The notes under the pieces are model-generated. The model saw only the letters and a program-made list of their open reading frames with translations, was not told the origin of the DNA and did not search any database. The translations under genes and the position numbers were made by a program. Shown piece after piece: positions 6,522 through 15,919 of a stretch of 64,000 nucleotides of DNA. The stretch's first letter is position 1, and the number at the start of each line of letters is the position of its first letter. This DNA comes from Lachnospiraceae bacterium (GTDB lineage Bacteria > Bacillota > Clostridia > Lachnospirales > Lachnospiraceae). The stretch lies in the NCBI GenBank assembly GCA_902363135.1, contig CABIZF010000015.1:1-64000 (forward strand). Direction: 5' to 3'.

Positions 6522-8939
6522 TTATGCACGAATCTCAATTCCGAGAGCTTCCAGTCCATTCCATATCTTCTTCATCGCAGCTGTGATGTCGCCCTCTTCC
6601 AGTGTGCGGTCCTTTGCACGGAAGGTGATGGAGTATGCCATCGACTTGAAACCGCTGCGGATCTGTGCACCCTCGTAGATATCAAAGAGCTGACAATTCT
6701 CCAGAATCTTTCCTCCGCGCTGGATGATCACGTCTTCGATCTCACCTGCCAGAATCTGCTTCGGAACGACCATGCTGATGTCACGACTCACTGCCGGGAA
6801 CTTTGCGATGCCCGCATACTTCCGGTCAAAGGTTGCAAGCTCTGTCACTGTCGGCATATCCAGCACGGCAATATAAGCCTTTTCACCGATACCGTACGCA
6901 GAAGCCACAAGCGGATGTACCTCACCGAGGAATCCGAGCAGCTTATCGCCATAGTAAACATTGGCCTGACGGCCCGGATGCAGGAAGGTCTTTCCGCTGT
7001 TCGGACGGTACGATTTTCTTCCGGTAATACCAAGCTTGTCAAGGAATTCCTCAATGACACCCTTCATCGTAAAGAAATCGCCCTCTCCGTACATACCAAG
7101 TGTAAACTGTACGCGCTCATCCGGCAGCTCCGTCAGCGGAAGAGCCTTTGGAATGTAAATGTTGCCAAGCTCATAGAGGCGGACATTTTTATTTCTGTGG
7201 CTGTAGTTGAAGCCAAGCGAGGTCAGCATACCGTTGACAGACTGTGTCCGCATGATGCTGAAGTCCTCGCCAAGCGGATTCATGATTTTGATCGCACCAC
7301 GCAACGGAGAATCAGCCGGAAGCATCAGCTTCTCAAATGCCTTCGGACTCTCGAAGGAGTACATCATACCCTGGGAGAATCCGCAGAACTCTGCGATATC
7401 CTGCGCAACTGCACGCACACGCAGATCAAACGGAAGCTTTCCGGTCGTCGCTTCACCGGTCGGCAGAGTCGTCGGAATATTTGCATAACCGAAGAAACGA
7501 GCCACCTCCTCTGCAAGATCAGCGGTACGGAACAGATCCTGACGGAAGGTCGGCGCGATAATCTCGTTTGTCTTCTCGTCATAGCCAAGGTCAATCTTTT
7601 TGAAGTATCCGAGCATCTCCTCTGCGGAAATATCGGTGCCGAGCAGTGCATTGATGCGCTCCGGCTCAAACGGGATGCGTACCGGCTCTTTAACAGTCGG
7701 GTACACATCTACGATACCGCCGACGACCTCACCCGCACCAAGCTCTTCGATCAGCTGGCAGGCACGGTTGATTGCCTCTTCTGCATTGTTCGGGTCAAGA
7801 CCCTTTTCAAACTTCGCGGAAGCATCGGTACGCAGACCGATCCGCTTTGAGGAAAGACGGATGTTCGTGCCATCGAAGCAGGCTGCCTCAAAGAGCATTG
7901 TCTTTACATCATCTGTAATCATGGAATTCGCTCCACCCATGATACCGGCGATGCCGACCGACTTTTCGCCGTCACAGATCACCAGAACATTCTCATCCAG
8001 TGTACGCTCCTGCTCATCCAGCGTCACGAATTTCTCATCCTTTGCGGCACGGCGCACGATGATCTCATGGCCTGCGAGCTGGTCATAGTCGTATGCATGC
8101 ATCGGCTGGCCGTACTCTTCCATAATATAGTTCGTGATGTCGACAATGTTGTTGATCGGACGAATTCCGGCTGCTGCCAGACGGCGCTGCATCCACTTCG
8201 GTGACGGAGCAATTCTGATATTCTTTACGACTCTTGCGCAGTAACGCGGGCAGAGATCCGTATCCTTTACTGTTACCTTTACATAGTCAGATGCATTCTC
8301 GGCATTTCCGGTCGGCGTCACAACCGGCGGATGAAATTCTTTGCCAAAGGTCGCTGCAGCCTCACGCGCGATACCGATCACGCCAAAGCAATCGACACGG
8401 TTGGATGTGATCTCATACTCAAAGGTCACGTCATGCAGTCCGAGCTCCTCGATCGCGTCCGCACCGACCACTGCATCCTCCGGGAAAATGTAGATGCCAT
8501 ATTCCGGCGCTTCCGGGTAAAATTCTCTGGAAGAGCCAAGCTCCTCAATCGAACACATCATGCCATTGGACTCAACGCCGCGCAGCTTACCCTTTTTGAT
8601 CTGGATGCCGCCTTCGGTCATTTTTCCGTCATGATTGCCCGCGACCCGTCCGCCATCTAAAACGACCGGGATCTTGTCGCCTTCCTTTACATTTGGGGCA
8701 CCTGTCACGATCTGAATCGTCTCAGCTCCTACATTTACCTGGCAGATAATCAGATGATCCGAATCCGGATGCTTCTCGATTTTCTCAATCTGTCCGATCA
8801 CAATTTTGTCCAGATCGCGGTCTGCTGCCTCATATCCCTCCACCTTCGTTCCTGAGAGGGTCATTGCATCGGTATACTCCTGCGCAGTGCAGGTGAGATC
8901 CGGCACATATGCTTTAATCCATGATAAAGTCGTATTCAT
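6522..8939 (-). CDS. pheT: Phenylalanyl-tRNA synthetase beta subunit
   Basis: Together with PheS it forms the (alpha-beta)2 enzyme that charges tRNA-Phe. At 805 residues it is full length. Domains in order: N-terminal OB-fold tRNA-binding domain around residues 40-150 (VIGQIEKIEKHPDSDHLIIC), the B3/B4 editing region at about 200-370, B5 at about 400-470, the catalytic-like core, and the C-terminal anticodon-binding FDX-ACB domain at about 710-805 (KFPAVSRDISMVV). It follows pheS by 13 bases in the T-box-controlled operon. Confidence 0.97.
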   Translation of the reverse strand: MNTTLSWIKAYVPDLTCTAQEYTDAMTLSGTKVEGYEAADRDLDKIVIGQIEKIEKHPDSDHLIICQVNVGAETIQIVTGAPNVKEGDKIPVVLDGGRVAGNHDGKMTEGGIQIKKGKLRGVESNGMMCSIEELGSSREFYPEAPEYGIYIFPEDAVVGADAIEELGLHDVTFEYEITSNRVDCFGVIGIAREAAATFGKEFHPPVVTPTGNAENASDYVKVTVKDTDLCPRYCARVVKNIRIAPSPKWMQRRLAAAGIRPINNIVDITNYIMEEYGQPMHAYDYDQLAGHEIIVRRAAKDEKFVTLDEQERTLDENVLVICDGEKSVGIAGIMGGANSMITDDVKTMLFEAACFDGTNIRLSSKRIGLRTDASAKFEKGLDPNNAEEAINRACQLIEELGAGEVVGGIVDVYPTVKEPVRIPFEPERINALLGTDISAEEMLGYFKKIDLGYDEKTNEIIAPTFRQDLFRTADLAEEVARFFGYANIPTTLPTGEATTGKLPFDLRVRAVAQDIAEFCGFSQGMMYSFESPKAFEKLMLPADSPLRGAIKIMNPLGEDFSIMRTQSVNGMLTSLGFNYSHRNKNVRLYELGNIYIPKALPLTELPDERVQFTLGMYGEGDFFTMKGVIEEFLDKLGITGRKSYRPNSGKTFLHPGRQANVYYGDKLLGFLGEVHPLVASAYGIGEKAYIAVLDMPTVTELATFDRKYAGIAKFPAVSRDISMVVPKQILAGEIEDVIIQRGGKILENCQLFDIYEGAQIRSGFKSMAYSITFRAKDRTLEEGDITAAMKKIWNGLEALGIEIRA

Positions 8940-8952
8940 TTTCTTCTCCTCC

Positions 8953-9972
8953 TTAGAACTGTTTCAGGAAACGTACATCGTTCTCATACAGCAGTCTCAT
9001 ATCGTCAATTTCATACTTCAGCAGGGCGATACGCTCAAGGCCCACACCAAATGCAAATCCGGTATATTCATTCGGGTCAATACCACACATCTCCAGCACA
9101 TGCGGATGTACCATTCCACAGCCAAGGATTTCGATCCAACCGCTTCCCTTACAGAACCGGCAGCCCTTTCCGCCACATTTGAAGCAGGATACATCCACCT
9201 CTGCGCTCGGCTCCGTGAATGGGAAGTGGTGCGGACGAAACTTTGTCTTCGTCTCCGCGCCGAACAGCTCCTTTGCAAACTCTTCCAGGGTACCCTTCAG
9301 GTCTGCAAACGTAATATTTTTATCAATTACCAATCCTTCAATCTGATGGAAAGACGGAGAATGAGTCGCATCCACCTCATCAGAACGGAACACACGGCCC
9401 GGAGCGATCATACGGATCGGCAGCTTGCCCTGCTCCATAATACGCGCCTGTACCGGAGAGGTCTGGGTACGCAGTACGATATCTTTATTAATATAGAAGG
9501 TATCCTGCTCATCCTTGGCCGGATGGTTTGCCGGAATATTCAGCTTTTCAAAATTGTAAAGATCATACTCCACTTCCGGTCCCTCTACAACCTCATAGCC
9601 CATACCGATAAAGATCCGCTCTACTTCCTCCAGCGCGATCGTATTCGGATGACGATGACCGACGTTATTCTTTTTCGCCGGAAGCGTCACATCGATGACC
9701 TCAGACTTGAGCTGCAGCTCCAGTGCCTGTGCCTCCAGCTTTTTCTTTGTATCTTCCAGGATGGACTCGATCTGGGTTCTCGTATCATTTACGAGCTGAC
9801 CAAATACCGGGCGTTCTTCCGGAGCAACATCCTTCATACTCTTTAATACTGCTGTCAGTTTTCCTTTCTTACCAAGGAAATTGACCCGGACATCATTCAG
9901 CTTGTCCAGTGCTCCCGCCTGCTCGATCTGTGCAAGCGCTTCTTCTCTGATTGCCTGTAACTTCTCTTTCAT
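8953..9972 (-). CDS. pheS: Phenylalanyl-tRNA synthetase alpha subunit
   Basis: Catalytic subunit of phenylalanyl-tRNA synthetase, 339 residues, the usual length. An N-terminal coiled-coil arm ([20 protein letters not shown]) is followed by the class II core with motif 2 [19 protein letters not shown] and motif 3 [14 protein letters not shown]. The ATG at 9972 is preferred over the longer frame because AAAGGA precedes it and it gives the family N-terminus. Expression is expected to rise when uncharged tRNA-Phe binds the leader upstream. Confidence 0.97.
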   Translation of the reverse strand: MKEKLQAIREEALAQIEQAGALDKLNDVRVNFLGKKGKLTAVLKSMKDVAPEERPVFGQLVNDTRTQIESILEDTKKKLEAQALELQLKSEVIDVTLPAKKNNVGHRHPNTIALEEVERIFIGMGYEVVEGPEVEYDLYNFEKLNIPANHPAKDEQDTFYINKDIVLRTQTSPVQARIMEQGKLPIRMIAPGRVFRSDEVDATHSPSFHQIEGLVIDKNITFADLKGTLEEFAKELFGAETKTKFRPHHFPFTEPSAEVDVSCFKCGGKGCRFCKGSGWIEILGCGMVHPHVLEMCGIDPNEYTGFAFGVGLERIALLKYEIDDMRLLYENDVRFLKQF

Positions 9973-10048
9973 GGGATTTTCCTTTCTTCTCGGTGATGTG
10001 TAGTGGATTCCCGGATGTTCCGCCCATCTCAAAATGTAAATGCAGCCC

Positions 10049-10068
10049 TTAGCAAATAAATTTGCTAA
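10049..10068. repeat. Perfect palindrome in the pheS leader
   Basis: TTAGCAAAT and ATTTGCTAA form a 9-bp stem around AA. It sits between the T-box terminator and the pheS start, so the read-through transcript carries it. It is not part of the standard T-box fold. Confidence 0.5.
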
Positions 10069-10105
10069 GATCTGTCTTCACATCTTGCTGCCGCTCGGAA
10101 CTGAA

Positions 10106-10400
10106 ACACAAAAAGCAGCCCATCCCTTCCTGTGAAGGGACGAAGCTGCCGTAAATTCCGTGGTACCACCCTGCTTCCTGCCGTATGGCAGGCTCTCATA
10201 TGCGTAACGTGCATCAGCGTCCGCTCCTACTTGCCGATCTGCCGTTCAAAGTGGAAACTCCGGTGTGAAATTCGCTTCGCGTCTGTACCTCAGGAGCTCC
10301 CAGCCGATGACTCCTGATCTCTGTCGGAAAAACGCGGCACTACTTTGCACCATCTGCGTCTTTTTTCTTTTCTGTGAGGATCCTCTTTTTGGATCCGCTG
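10106..10400 (-). promoter_or_regulatory. T-box riboswitch controlling pheST
   Basis: On the minus strand the conserved T-box core GGTGGTACCACGGAA (around 10156-10171) precedes a strong terminator: GCAGC...GGGAT arms with TTTTT at 10111-10149. The core can pair with the 5' arm of that terminator to form the antiterminator. A Phe codon TTC at 10269-10267 sits in a plausible specifier loop upstream. Binding of uncharged tRNA-Phe would favour read-through into pheS. Exact stem I limits were not folded. Confidence 0.9.
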
Positions 10401-10406
10401 TGTTCC

Positions 10407-10434
10407 ATTTTACCACAGGATTTTCATCTGTCAA
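10407..10434 (-). promoter_or_regulatory. Promoter of the T-box-pheST transcript
   Basis: Consensus TTGACA (10434-10429), 16-base spacer, TAAAAT (10412-10407). It overlaps the last codons of the upstream YihY gene, so the pheST unit has its own start. Confidence 0.65.
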
Positions 10435-11260
10435 GGGTAAACAGCTCCGGTGCACTCAGATATTGGTTGATTTCTGCCCCGATAAACAGCAGGTACATAC
10501 AAAAATACAACCACAGCATCACAACCACAAGCGTCGTAAGACTTCCGTAAAGCACCGACATATTGCTGGCATATTCCAGATAAATGGAAAATACATAGGA
10601 AAATACCGCCCATGCGACCGAGGTAAAGACCGCACCCGGCAGCTGGCGGATAAACGCCATCTTCCGGTTTGGGAGATACGTATATAGTACAGCAAAAAGC
10701 AATGCCAGTATAACAAGTGCCAGCCCGGTAGGAAGCACGACCATCGAATCCTGATACTTCATCAGAAATGGGAATTTCTCCAGCAGATAGTTCTCAATGC
10801 CATAGCCAAACACAAGAATACCAAGGCTCACGACAAGTGCCAGGATCATTACGACTGTATAACAGGCACAGCGGAAACGTGTCACAAAGTAATTTCTCGT
10901 CTCCTCCACCTGATAAATGGAATTCAACCCGTCGGACAGCCCGAGCATACCCTTTCCTGCGGTCCATAGCGCAACAAGCACAGTCCACGGCACGAGTGAA
11001 GTTGACTGCCGGTAAATGCTATTCACCATCGGCTGCACGAGCGGCGTGATCTCAAACGGTGTCAGCCCTTCAAAGGTCAGCACGATCTCATCAGCCGTCA
11101 GCGGTGTATAACGCAACAGTGCAAGAAGCAGCATCACGATCGGAAATACACTCATTATGATAAAAAATCCGGCCTCCGCCGAATGTGCCCGTACCCGGTC
11201 TTTCCCTGTTTTATAACTGAACCGATACAGCCAGCCCACAATTTTAAAAATCTTCTGCAT
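10424..11260 (-). CDS. YihY/BrkB-family inner-membrane protein
   Basis: Multi-spanning membrane protein with about six hydrophobic segments. Family hallmarks are AHSAEAGFFIIMSVFPIVML near the N-terminus, TAGKGMLGLSDGLNSIYQ, and the C-terminal LYGSLTTLVVVMLWLYFCMY ending near FIGAEIN. The family was once annotated as ribonuclease BN, but it is now regarded as membrane proteins of uncertain function. The ATG at 11260 is preferred; a GTG at 11272 would add four residues. Its 5' end overlaps the SpoIID-like gene by 17 bases, indicating cotranscription. Confidence 0.88.
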   Translation of the reverse strand: MQKIFKIVGWLYRFSYKTGKDRVRAHSAEAGFFIIMSVFPIVMLLLALLRYTPLTADEIVLTFEGLTPFEITPLVQPMVNSIYRQSTSLVPWTVLVALWTAGKGMLGLSDGLNSIYQVEETRNYFVTRFRCACYTVVMILALVVSLGILVFGYGIENYLLEKFPFLMKYQDSMVVLPTGLALVILALLFAVLYTYLPNRKMAFIRQLPGAVFTSVAWAVFSYVFSIYLEYASNMSVLYGSLTTLVVVMLWLYFCMYLLFIGAEINQYLSAPELFTLDR

Positions 11261-12686
11261 GCAACAACTCACTTTCCCCGTAGTAATCCTTCAAAATGTC
11301 ACGATAGCTCTCCCCGGATGCTGCCAATGCAGCCGCTCCGCACTGACTCATCCCCTTTCCGTGTCCATAGCCCCCGCCATGGAAGAGGAAATCATCCCCG
11401 GATGCCTCTACCCAGAACCACGCGCTCGGCAGTATTCCCTGAAGTGCGATCTGCCTGCCATCGTGCAAAACCACACCGTCCGCTCCCGGTGCAAGCATCC
11501 GTCGGATCTCATACTCCCCTGTGATGCATAGCTCCCTGCCATCACCCGACAGACACAGCTCCTGTACCTGACCATCAGCCGCGCGTGTCCGTACCGCGAC
11601 GGTATCCAGCACATTTCCGGAAAACTCCCCTGTCTTTTGCGCCTGTAAAAGCAGCTCTTCTTTCGTAATCCGCGCACTCCAGCGTACCCATGGCGAACCA
11701 TATTCCAGATCCTTCTCCGGCTCCTGTGCCAGGAATTCCCGAAATGCCTGCTCCTTCGATAAATTCTCTCTGCCATTTATACCACAGGACGTCGAATAAT
11801 ACAATACCTCATTGCATGCGAGCATCTCTCCTCGGGTCGCTTCCACTGCACCGACAGAGACTGCATCCGCCGGATAATTATTATACACCTGATAGGAGGT
11901 ACTGTCATCCAGATCATAGACGGCATCCGTTTTCCGCGCAGACCGCATACAGTGATACGCATACGTACGTGCGCATACAGCCTGTGCCAGCTGTGCCTGC
12001 AGCGGATAATCTGACGGCATCTCACTGGCTACCACGGCCGGAAGGTACTGCTCCAGCGGCAATTCGTTTACGAGCAGGATTCCGTCTTCCTCCCCATATA
12101 AAAAAAGTCGCCCCTTGTATTGCGGCGGATTTGCCGCCCGAATCAGCTTTGGCATCGTCAGGATGCCGTTTTTTTCCTGTGTGGAAATGCAGAGGCACTC
12201 ACCGGCAGAAAGTTCGGATGCGGTAAATTCCAGTTGAAAGCTGTCACTGTTTGAACTTTTTATCACCTTCGTTTGCCATTTTGTTGCTTCGTCGTTCTTC
12301 TGTGTTTCGCTTTCAGAAGCTTCCAAATCTTCGCTTATAGAGTAATCCATATTTTGCACTGCTTCGACAAGAAGCGGCTGCTCAGAAGTCACAAATATGC
12401 TCTGATGATACGGTTCCTGATACGAATTTCCCAGAATCCTTACGCGGATAGACTTACCGGCATTTTGATTTGCGTCTGCTTTTTCCAACCCATTCTTTCC
12501 CTTTATACCAATTTTATCCAAATCTCGTGTCTCTACATTTTCCTTCCGTGTCCCTTCCGCCACTTCCTCTTTCCTGTTTCCATAACTCAAATACTGCACC
12601 AGCAGCCAGATAATGAGCATGCTCACTCCGAGCGCGCCCACCGCCGCCAGCCCCACCAGACACCGTTTTCCCCATATTTGCCACAT
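11244..12686 (-). CDS. SpoIID/LytB-domain protein
   Basis: SpoIID proteins are peptidoglycan lytic transglycosylases needed for engulfment during sporulation. An N-terminal hydrophobic anchor (about residues 11-33) is followed by a polar stretch and then the SpoIID domain, with VVASEMPSDYPLQAQLAQAV and CARTYA in the middle and a C-terminal GGGYGHGKGMSQCGAAALA. At 480 residues it is longer than B. subtilis SpoIID (about 340), so this could be a paralogue or a SpoIID with an extended Glu/Lys-rich N-terminal region. No SpoIIR or SpoIIQ gene adjoins it. Confidence 0.85.
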   Translation of the reverse strand: MWQIWGKRCLVGLAAVGALGVSMLIIWLLVQYLSYGNRKEEVAEGTRKENVETRDLDKIGIKGKNGLEKADANQNAGKSIRVRILGNSYQEPYHQSIFVTSEQPLLVEAVQNMDYSISEDLEASESETQKNDEATKWQTKVIKSSNSDSFQLEFTASELSAGECLCISTQEKNGILTMPKLIRAANPPQYKGRLFLYGEEDGILLVNELPLEQYLPAVVASEMPSDYPLQAQLAQAVCARTYAYHCMRSARKTDAVYDLDDSTSYQVYNNYPADAVSVGAVEATRGEMLACNEVLYYSTSCGINGRENLSKEQAFREFLAQEPEKDLEYGSPWVRWSARITKEELLLQAQKTGEFSGNVLDTVAVRTRAADGQVQELCLSGDGRELCITGEYEIRRMLAPGADGVVLHDGRQIALQGILPSAWFWVEASGDDFLFHGGGYGHGKGMSQCGAAALAASGESYRDILKDYYGESELLHAEDF

Positions 12687-12800
12687 TTACTCCCTTTCTT
12701 TTCCCCGATCAATTCACATTTGTTTTCTCTGCAGATTTTTATATTTCAGCTACTTATATAATATATTTCCCTGTTTCGAAAAACATCCCTTTATGATATG

Positions 12801-12999
12801 ATGATACAAGGGTCAAAAGTTCAAAAAGCCGTTCATGCTTGCATGATAAGGCTTTTGACCTTGGGACCCGCCAAACATGAGAAAGTAGCGATTTACGTAG
12901 TAAATCAGCGGATTTCGAATGTTTGCAGAATTGCGGGAGCTGCTTTGCAGCGGAGCAATTCGCAGGCATCAGGATTGCGGGAAGCAATCCGTGTATCAT
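12801..12999. mobile_element. MITE-like element, copy 1 (about 199 bp)
   Basis: It starts ATGATACAAGGG and ends CCGTGTATCAT, so the termini are 8-bp inverted repeats (ATGATACA/TGTATCAT). Its body aligns by eye with the reversed copy at 54869-55032: TTCATGCTTGCATGA, the AAAGTAGC block and GAGCGGATTT-like blocks recur in order. It is longer because a separate 55-bp palindrome is inserted at 12918-12972. It has no coding capacity. It sits just upstream of the PfkB gene and may influence its promoter. Confidence 0.6.
12918..12972. repeat. 55-bp palindromic repeat, copy 1
   Basis: This 55-base block recurs at 31043-31097 with three substitutions. Both start AATGTTTGCAGAATTGC and end ATTCGCAGGCATCAG. 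The arms GAATTGC and GCAATTC enclose an inner GCTGC/GCAGC stem, giving a REP-like structure. It lies inside MITE-like copy 1 and is absent from the other full copy, so it was inserted later. Confidence 0.6.
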
Positions 13000-13039
13000 A
13001 GAATTATACATAAACAGCTATATAATAAGGAGTACTATC

Positions 13040-13939
13040 ATGAAAAACGTGCTTGTAATCGGTTCCACCGTCGTCGATGTTATCATTCAGATCGATCATC
13101 TGCCCTCCGCGCAGGAGGATGTCCATGTGCAGCACCAGCATATGTCGCTCGGCGGCTGTGCCTATAATGTCTCTGACATGATCCGTCATTTCGGTGTTCC
13201 TTACACCCTCTTTTCACCGGTCGGTACCGGTGCTTACGGAGACTTTGTCCGCACACAGCTCACCAGGCGAGGTGTTGCCACTCCGATTCCTGCTCCCGCA
13301 CAGGAAAATGGTTGCTGCTACTGTTTTATCGAGGCGGATGGTGAGCGCACCTTTCTCTCTTATCATGGCGCGGAGTATCGGTTTGAGCGGGAATGGTTTC
13401 AGATCCCGGACGCCACGGACATTGACGCTGTCTATATCTGTGGCCTTGAGATCGAAGAACCGACCGGTGTACACATCGTTGAATACCTTGAAGCGCATCC
13501 GGAATTCCGAATCTACTTTGGTCCCGGCCCGCGCATTTCCAAAATTGATCCGAAGCTGATGTCACGCATCTATGCGCTGCATCCGGTGATGCATCTCAAC
13601 GAGAATGAAGCGCTTTCTTTCACAAAAGAAGACGGCATTGACGCTGCCGCCAATGCCGTCTTCTCCCGTACCCAAAACGATGTCATCATCACCCTCGGTG
13701 CAAAGGGTGCATACTATCGCACTGCCTCTTCCTCCGGCTATGTACCGGGGATCGCCGCCACACAGATCGACACGATCGGCGCAGGGGACTCCCACATCGG
13801 TGCAGTGATTGCCTGTGAGCAGCTTGGCAAATCACTTCCGGAATCGATCCGCATTGCCAACCACATTGCGGCAAAGGTCGTAGAAACCTCCGGAGCCCTC
13901 TTGAGCGAGGAGGCATTTCAGAGCGTTGACTTCGACTGA
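13040..13939 (+). CDS. PfkB-family carbohydrate/nucleoside kinase
   Basis: ATP-dependent sugar kinase of the ribokinase (PfkB) fold, 299 residues. The N-terminus MKNVLVIGSTVVDVIIQID and GGCAYNVSDMIRHFG match the first PfkB signature, and the catalytic GAGDSHIGA the second. The substrate is not determined; because it faces a nucleoside-type transporter, a nucleoside or pseudouridine kinase is possible. The ATG at 13040 has AAGGAG 8 bases upstream; the longer open frame runs into the MITE-like element. Its 3' end overlaps the convergent permease gene by 22 bases. Confidence 0.88.
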   Translation: MKNVLVIGSTVVDVIIQIDHLPSAQEDVHVQHQHMSLGGCAYNVSDMIRHFGVPYTLFSPVGTGAYGDFVRTQLTRRGVATPIPAPAQENGCCYCFIEADGERTFLSYHGAEYRFEREWFQIPDATDIDAVYICGLEIEEPTGVHIVEYLEAHPEFRIYFGPGPRISKIDPKLMSRIYALHPVMHLNENEALSFTKEDGIDAAANAVFSRTQNDVIITLGAKGAYYRTASSSGYVPGIAATQIDTIGAGDSHIGAVIACEQLGKSLPESIRIANHIAAKVVETSGALLSEEAFQSVDFD

Positions 13940-14846
13940 AGCCGGTTTTTCCGCTTCATTGTCACATAGCTGTACACTGCAAGCCCGATCAGCGTCGTCA
14001 AATATGGCACCATCTGAATCAGCTCCGTCGGTATCGTCGTCAGCTGCATGAGATTACCGAGCGCCTGCGCGATACCAAAAAGCATCGTCACGAGAAATCC
14101 TCCCACCGGCGTATCTGCCCCCATTGAGCTGGCGGCCAGTGCAATAAAGCCCTTACCGGCTGACATGTCCTTTGTAAACATATTCATGTATCCGCCCGAG
14201 AGGAAGTATCCGCCCATGCTGCAAAGCACACCGCTTAAGATAAGTGCTATGTACTGAATCTTTTTTGAGCTGATACCAACAGATTCCGCCGCATTCTTAT
14301 TCTCACCCACCGCACGGATTTTCAGCCCCATCGGTGTCTTATAGAAAAAAATATGGCACACCACAACCGCAAGCAGCGCCAGCCAGGTCAGCAAATTCTG
14401 ACCGGATAAAATTTTCCCGAGAAACGGAATCTGGGATACAAACGGAATCCGTATCACCGGTGCAGATACGCTTGAAATCGACGTAGATGCACCGCGATCC
14501 CCCGAAACAGCCAGAAGAAGCAGCACAGTCCCTCCCGTCGCGATCAGATTCAGCGCAATCGCCGCAAGAATCTCATCCGTCTTCAGCTGCAGAATGAAGA
14601 AAGCCAGCACGAGTCCGATGCATCCGCCGATCGCCATCGTAATCAACAGTCCACCTAAAAAACTCTATGTGTCAGTGAGCTGAAAATGACGCCAAACAAA
14701 GAGGCAAACAGCAACATTCCTTCCAGCGCCATGTTGGTGATGCCGGACTTTGCTGCAATCCCGGATGCGAGCGTTGCAAACAGAATCGGGGTGGAGGCCC
14801 GCAGAATTGCGTTCAGAAAATCCGGAGACAGAATATTTTTCAACAT
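13918..14846 (-). pseudogene. BMP-type ABC transporter permease (NupQ/YufQ-like), frameshifted
   Basis: Second membrane subunit of a nucleoside/simple-sugar ABC importer. The first 63 codons (14846-14655, starting MLKNILSPDFLNAILRA with GGAGGGG 7 bases upstream) encode the standard N-terminus, including KSGITNMALEGMLLFA. They end in HRVF-stop at a run of six T. The next frame resumes at once as GGLLITMAIGGCIG and runs to 13918, covering the remaining membrane helices. Seven T in the run would give one continuous protein of about 309 residues, the family length. This is either a real one-base deletion, a sequencing error, or a slippage site. The rest of the operon is intact. Confidence 0.85.
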
Positions 14847-14847
14847 A

Positions 14848-15918
14848 CTATTTCCCCTCCTCTTCTTTCAGGGCGGCAATCGCTTCTTTTGCAATCATCC
14901 GATGCCTGTATCCGCTCAGAAACTGCTCCGCTACGACGAGCAGGATGATAATTCCCTGTGTGATCTGCACGATCTCAAGCGTGACATCTGTATACCGCGA
15001 CATGATTGACGCACCGGTACGCAAATACGCCAGAAACAGTGCAGCCAGTGGTGTATAGAGTGGGTTATTCTTTGCCAGTGTGCAGATAATGATTGCATCC
15101 CAGCCATAGCCAAGCAGCGAAGTCCACGAAAACCGTGAATAAATCGGACTGAGCAGCTCCACGCCGCCACCCACACCGGCGATAAATCCGCCAAGCAGCT
15201 GCGATACGAGCACGACCTTTACAATGCTCACACCGGAATAGCGCGCAAACAGCTCATTCTGTCCGGTCAGACGAAGCTCATATCCGGTACGGGAACGATA
15301 CAGGAAAAAGTAGCCGAGCACAGCTGCCGCCAGCGCAATGATCAGTCCTGCATGGATTCGCGTCTTCTCGATCATTGCCGGAAGCTTCAGTTCCTCCGGT
15401 ATCAGATACGATCCGGAACCAATGCTCGGATCACAGATAAAATGCATGAGAATAAATGTTGCAAACCACTGTGCGAGATAATTGAGCATCAGCGAGGATA
15501 CAAGCACAGAAGAATTTGTCTTGATCTTCAGAACCGCCGGAACCGCCGTGAATATCGCACCCGCCAGCCCGGAGAGCAGGATCGCCACTGCCTGGCTAAG
15601 TCCTGCGGAAAGTCCCAGCTCCAGTGCAACAACCGCAGATACCAGGCCTCCGATGTGAAATGCACCCTCACCTGCCAGATTGATCTGGTTGGCAGAAAAC
15701 ATGATGCAGACACCGGTTCCCGTAAAGATCAGCGGGATCATCGCTTCGATCACATTTGCAAAATTTCTCCTGCTCTTAAACGGTCCCGTAATCAGTGTAT
15801 AAATCGCAGTCAGCGGCTGGCTGCTCACAAGAAAAATAATGCCAAACGACACCAGAAGCGCAATCGCAATCGCAAATAGCATTCGAAATAGCTCAAATCG
15901 TTTTACGCTGCTGCTCAT
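14848..15918 (-). CDS. BMP-type ABC transporter permease (NupP/YufP-like)
   Basis: First membrane subunit of the importer, about 356 residues with 8-10 hydrophobic segments. GVCIMFSANQINLAGEGAFH is the family signature near the N-terminal third. The ATG at 15918 follows GGGGG by nine bases and overlaps no more than the ATPase stop; a TTG at 15927 is possible but lies inside the upstream gene. It ends one base before the frameshifted partner permease, so the two are tightly coupled. Confidence 0.92.
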   Translation of the reverse strand: MSSSVKRFELFRMLFAIAIALLVSFGIIFLVSSQPLTAIYTLITGPFKSRRNFANVIEAMIPLIFTGTGVCIMFSANQINLAGEGAFHIGGLVSAVVALELGLSAGLSQAVAILLSGLAGAIFTAVPAVLKIKTNSSVLVSSLMLNYLAQWFATFILMHFICDPSIGSGSYLIPEELKLPAMIEKTRIHAGLIIALAAAVLGYFFLYRSRTGYELRLTGQNELFARYSGVSIVKVVLVSQLLGGFIAGVGGGVELLSPIYSRFSWTSLLGYGWDAIIICTLAKNNPLYTPLAALFLAYLRTGASIMSRYTDVTLEIVQITQGIIILLVVAEQFLSGYRHRMIAKEAIAALKEEEGK

Positions 15919-15919
15919 G

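Noticed and set aside
6504..7850. 448-codon plus-strand open frame opposite pheT
   Set aside because: It is antisense to a clear pheT coding region, with no family resemblance and no ribosome site.
14640..14680. Programmed -1 frameshift signal in the permease
   Set aside because: The T-run is not phased as a classical X-XXY-YYZ heptamer for the needed shift, and no downstream pseudoknot was evident; simple deletion or slippage is more likely, so it is kept only as a broken gene.
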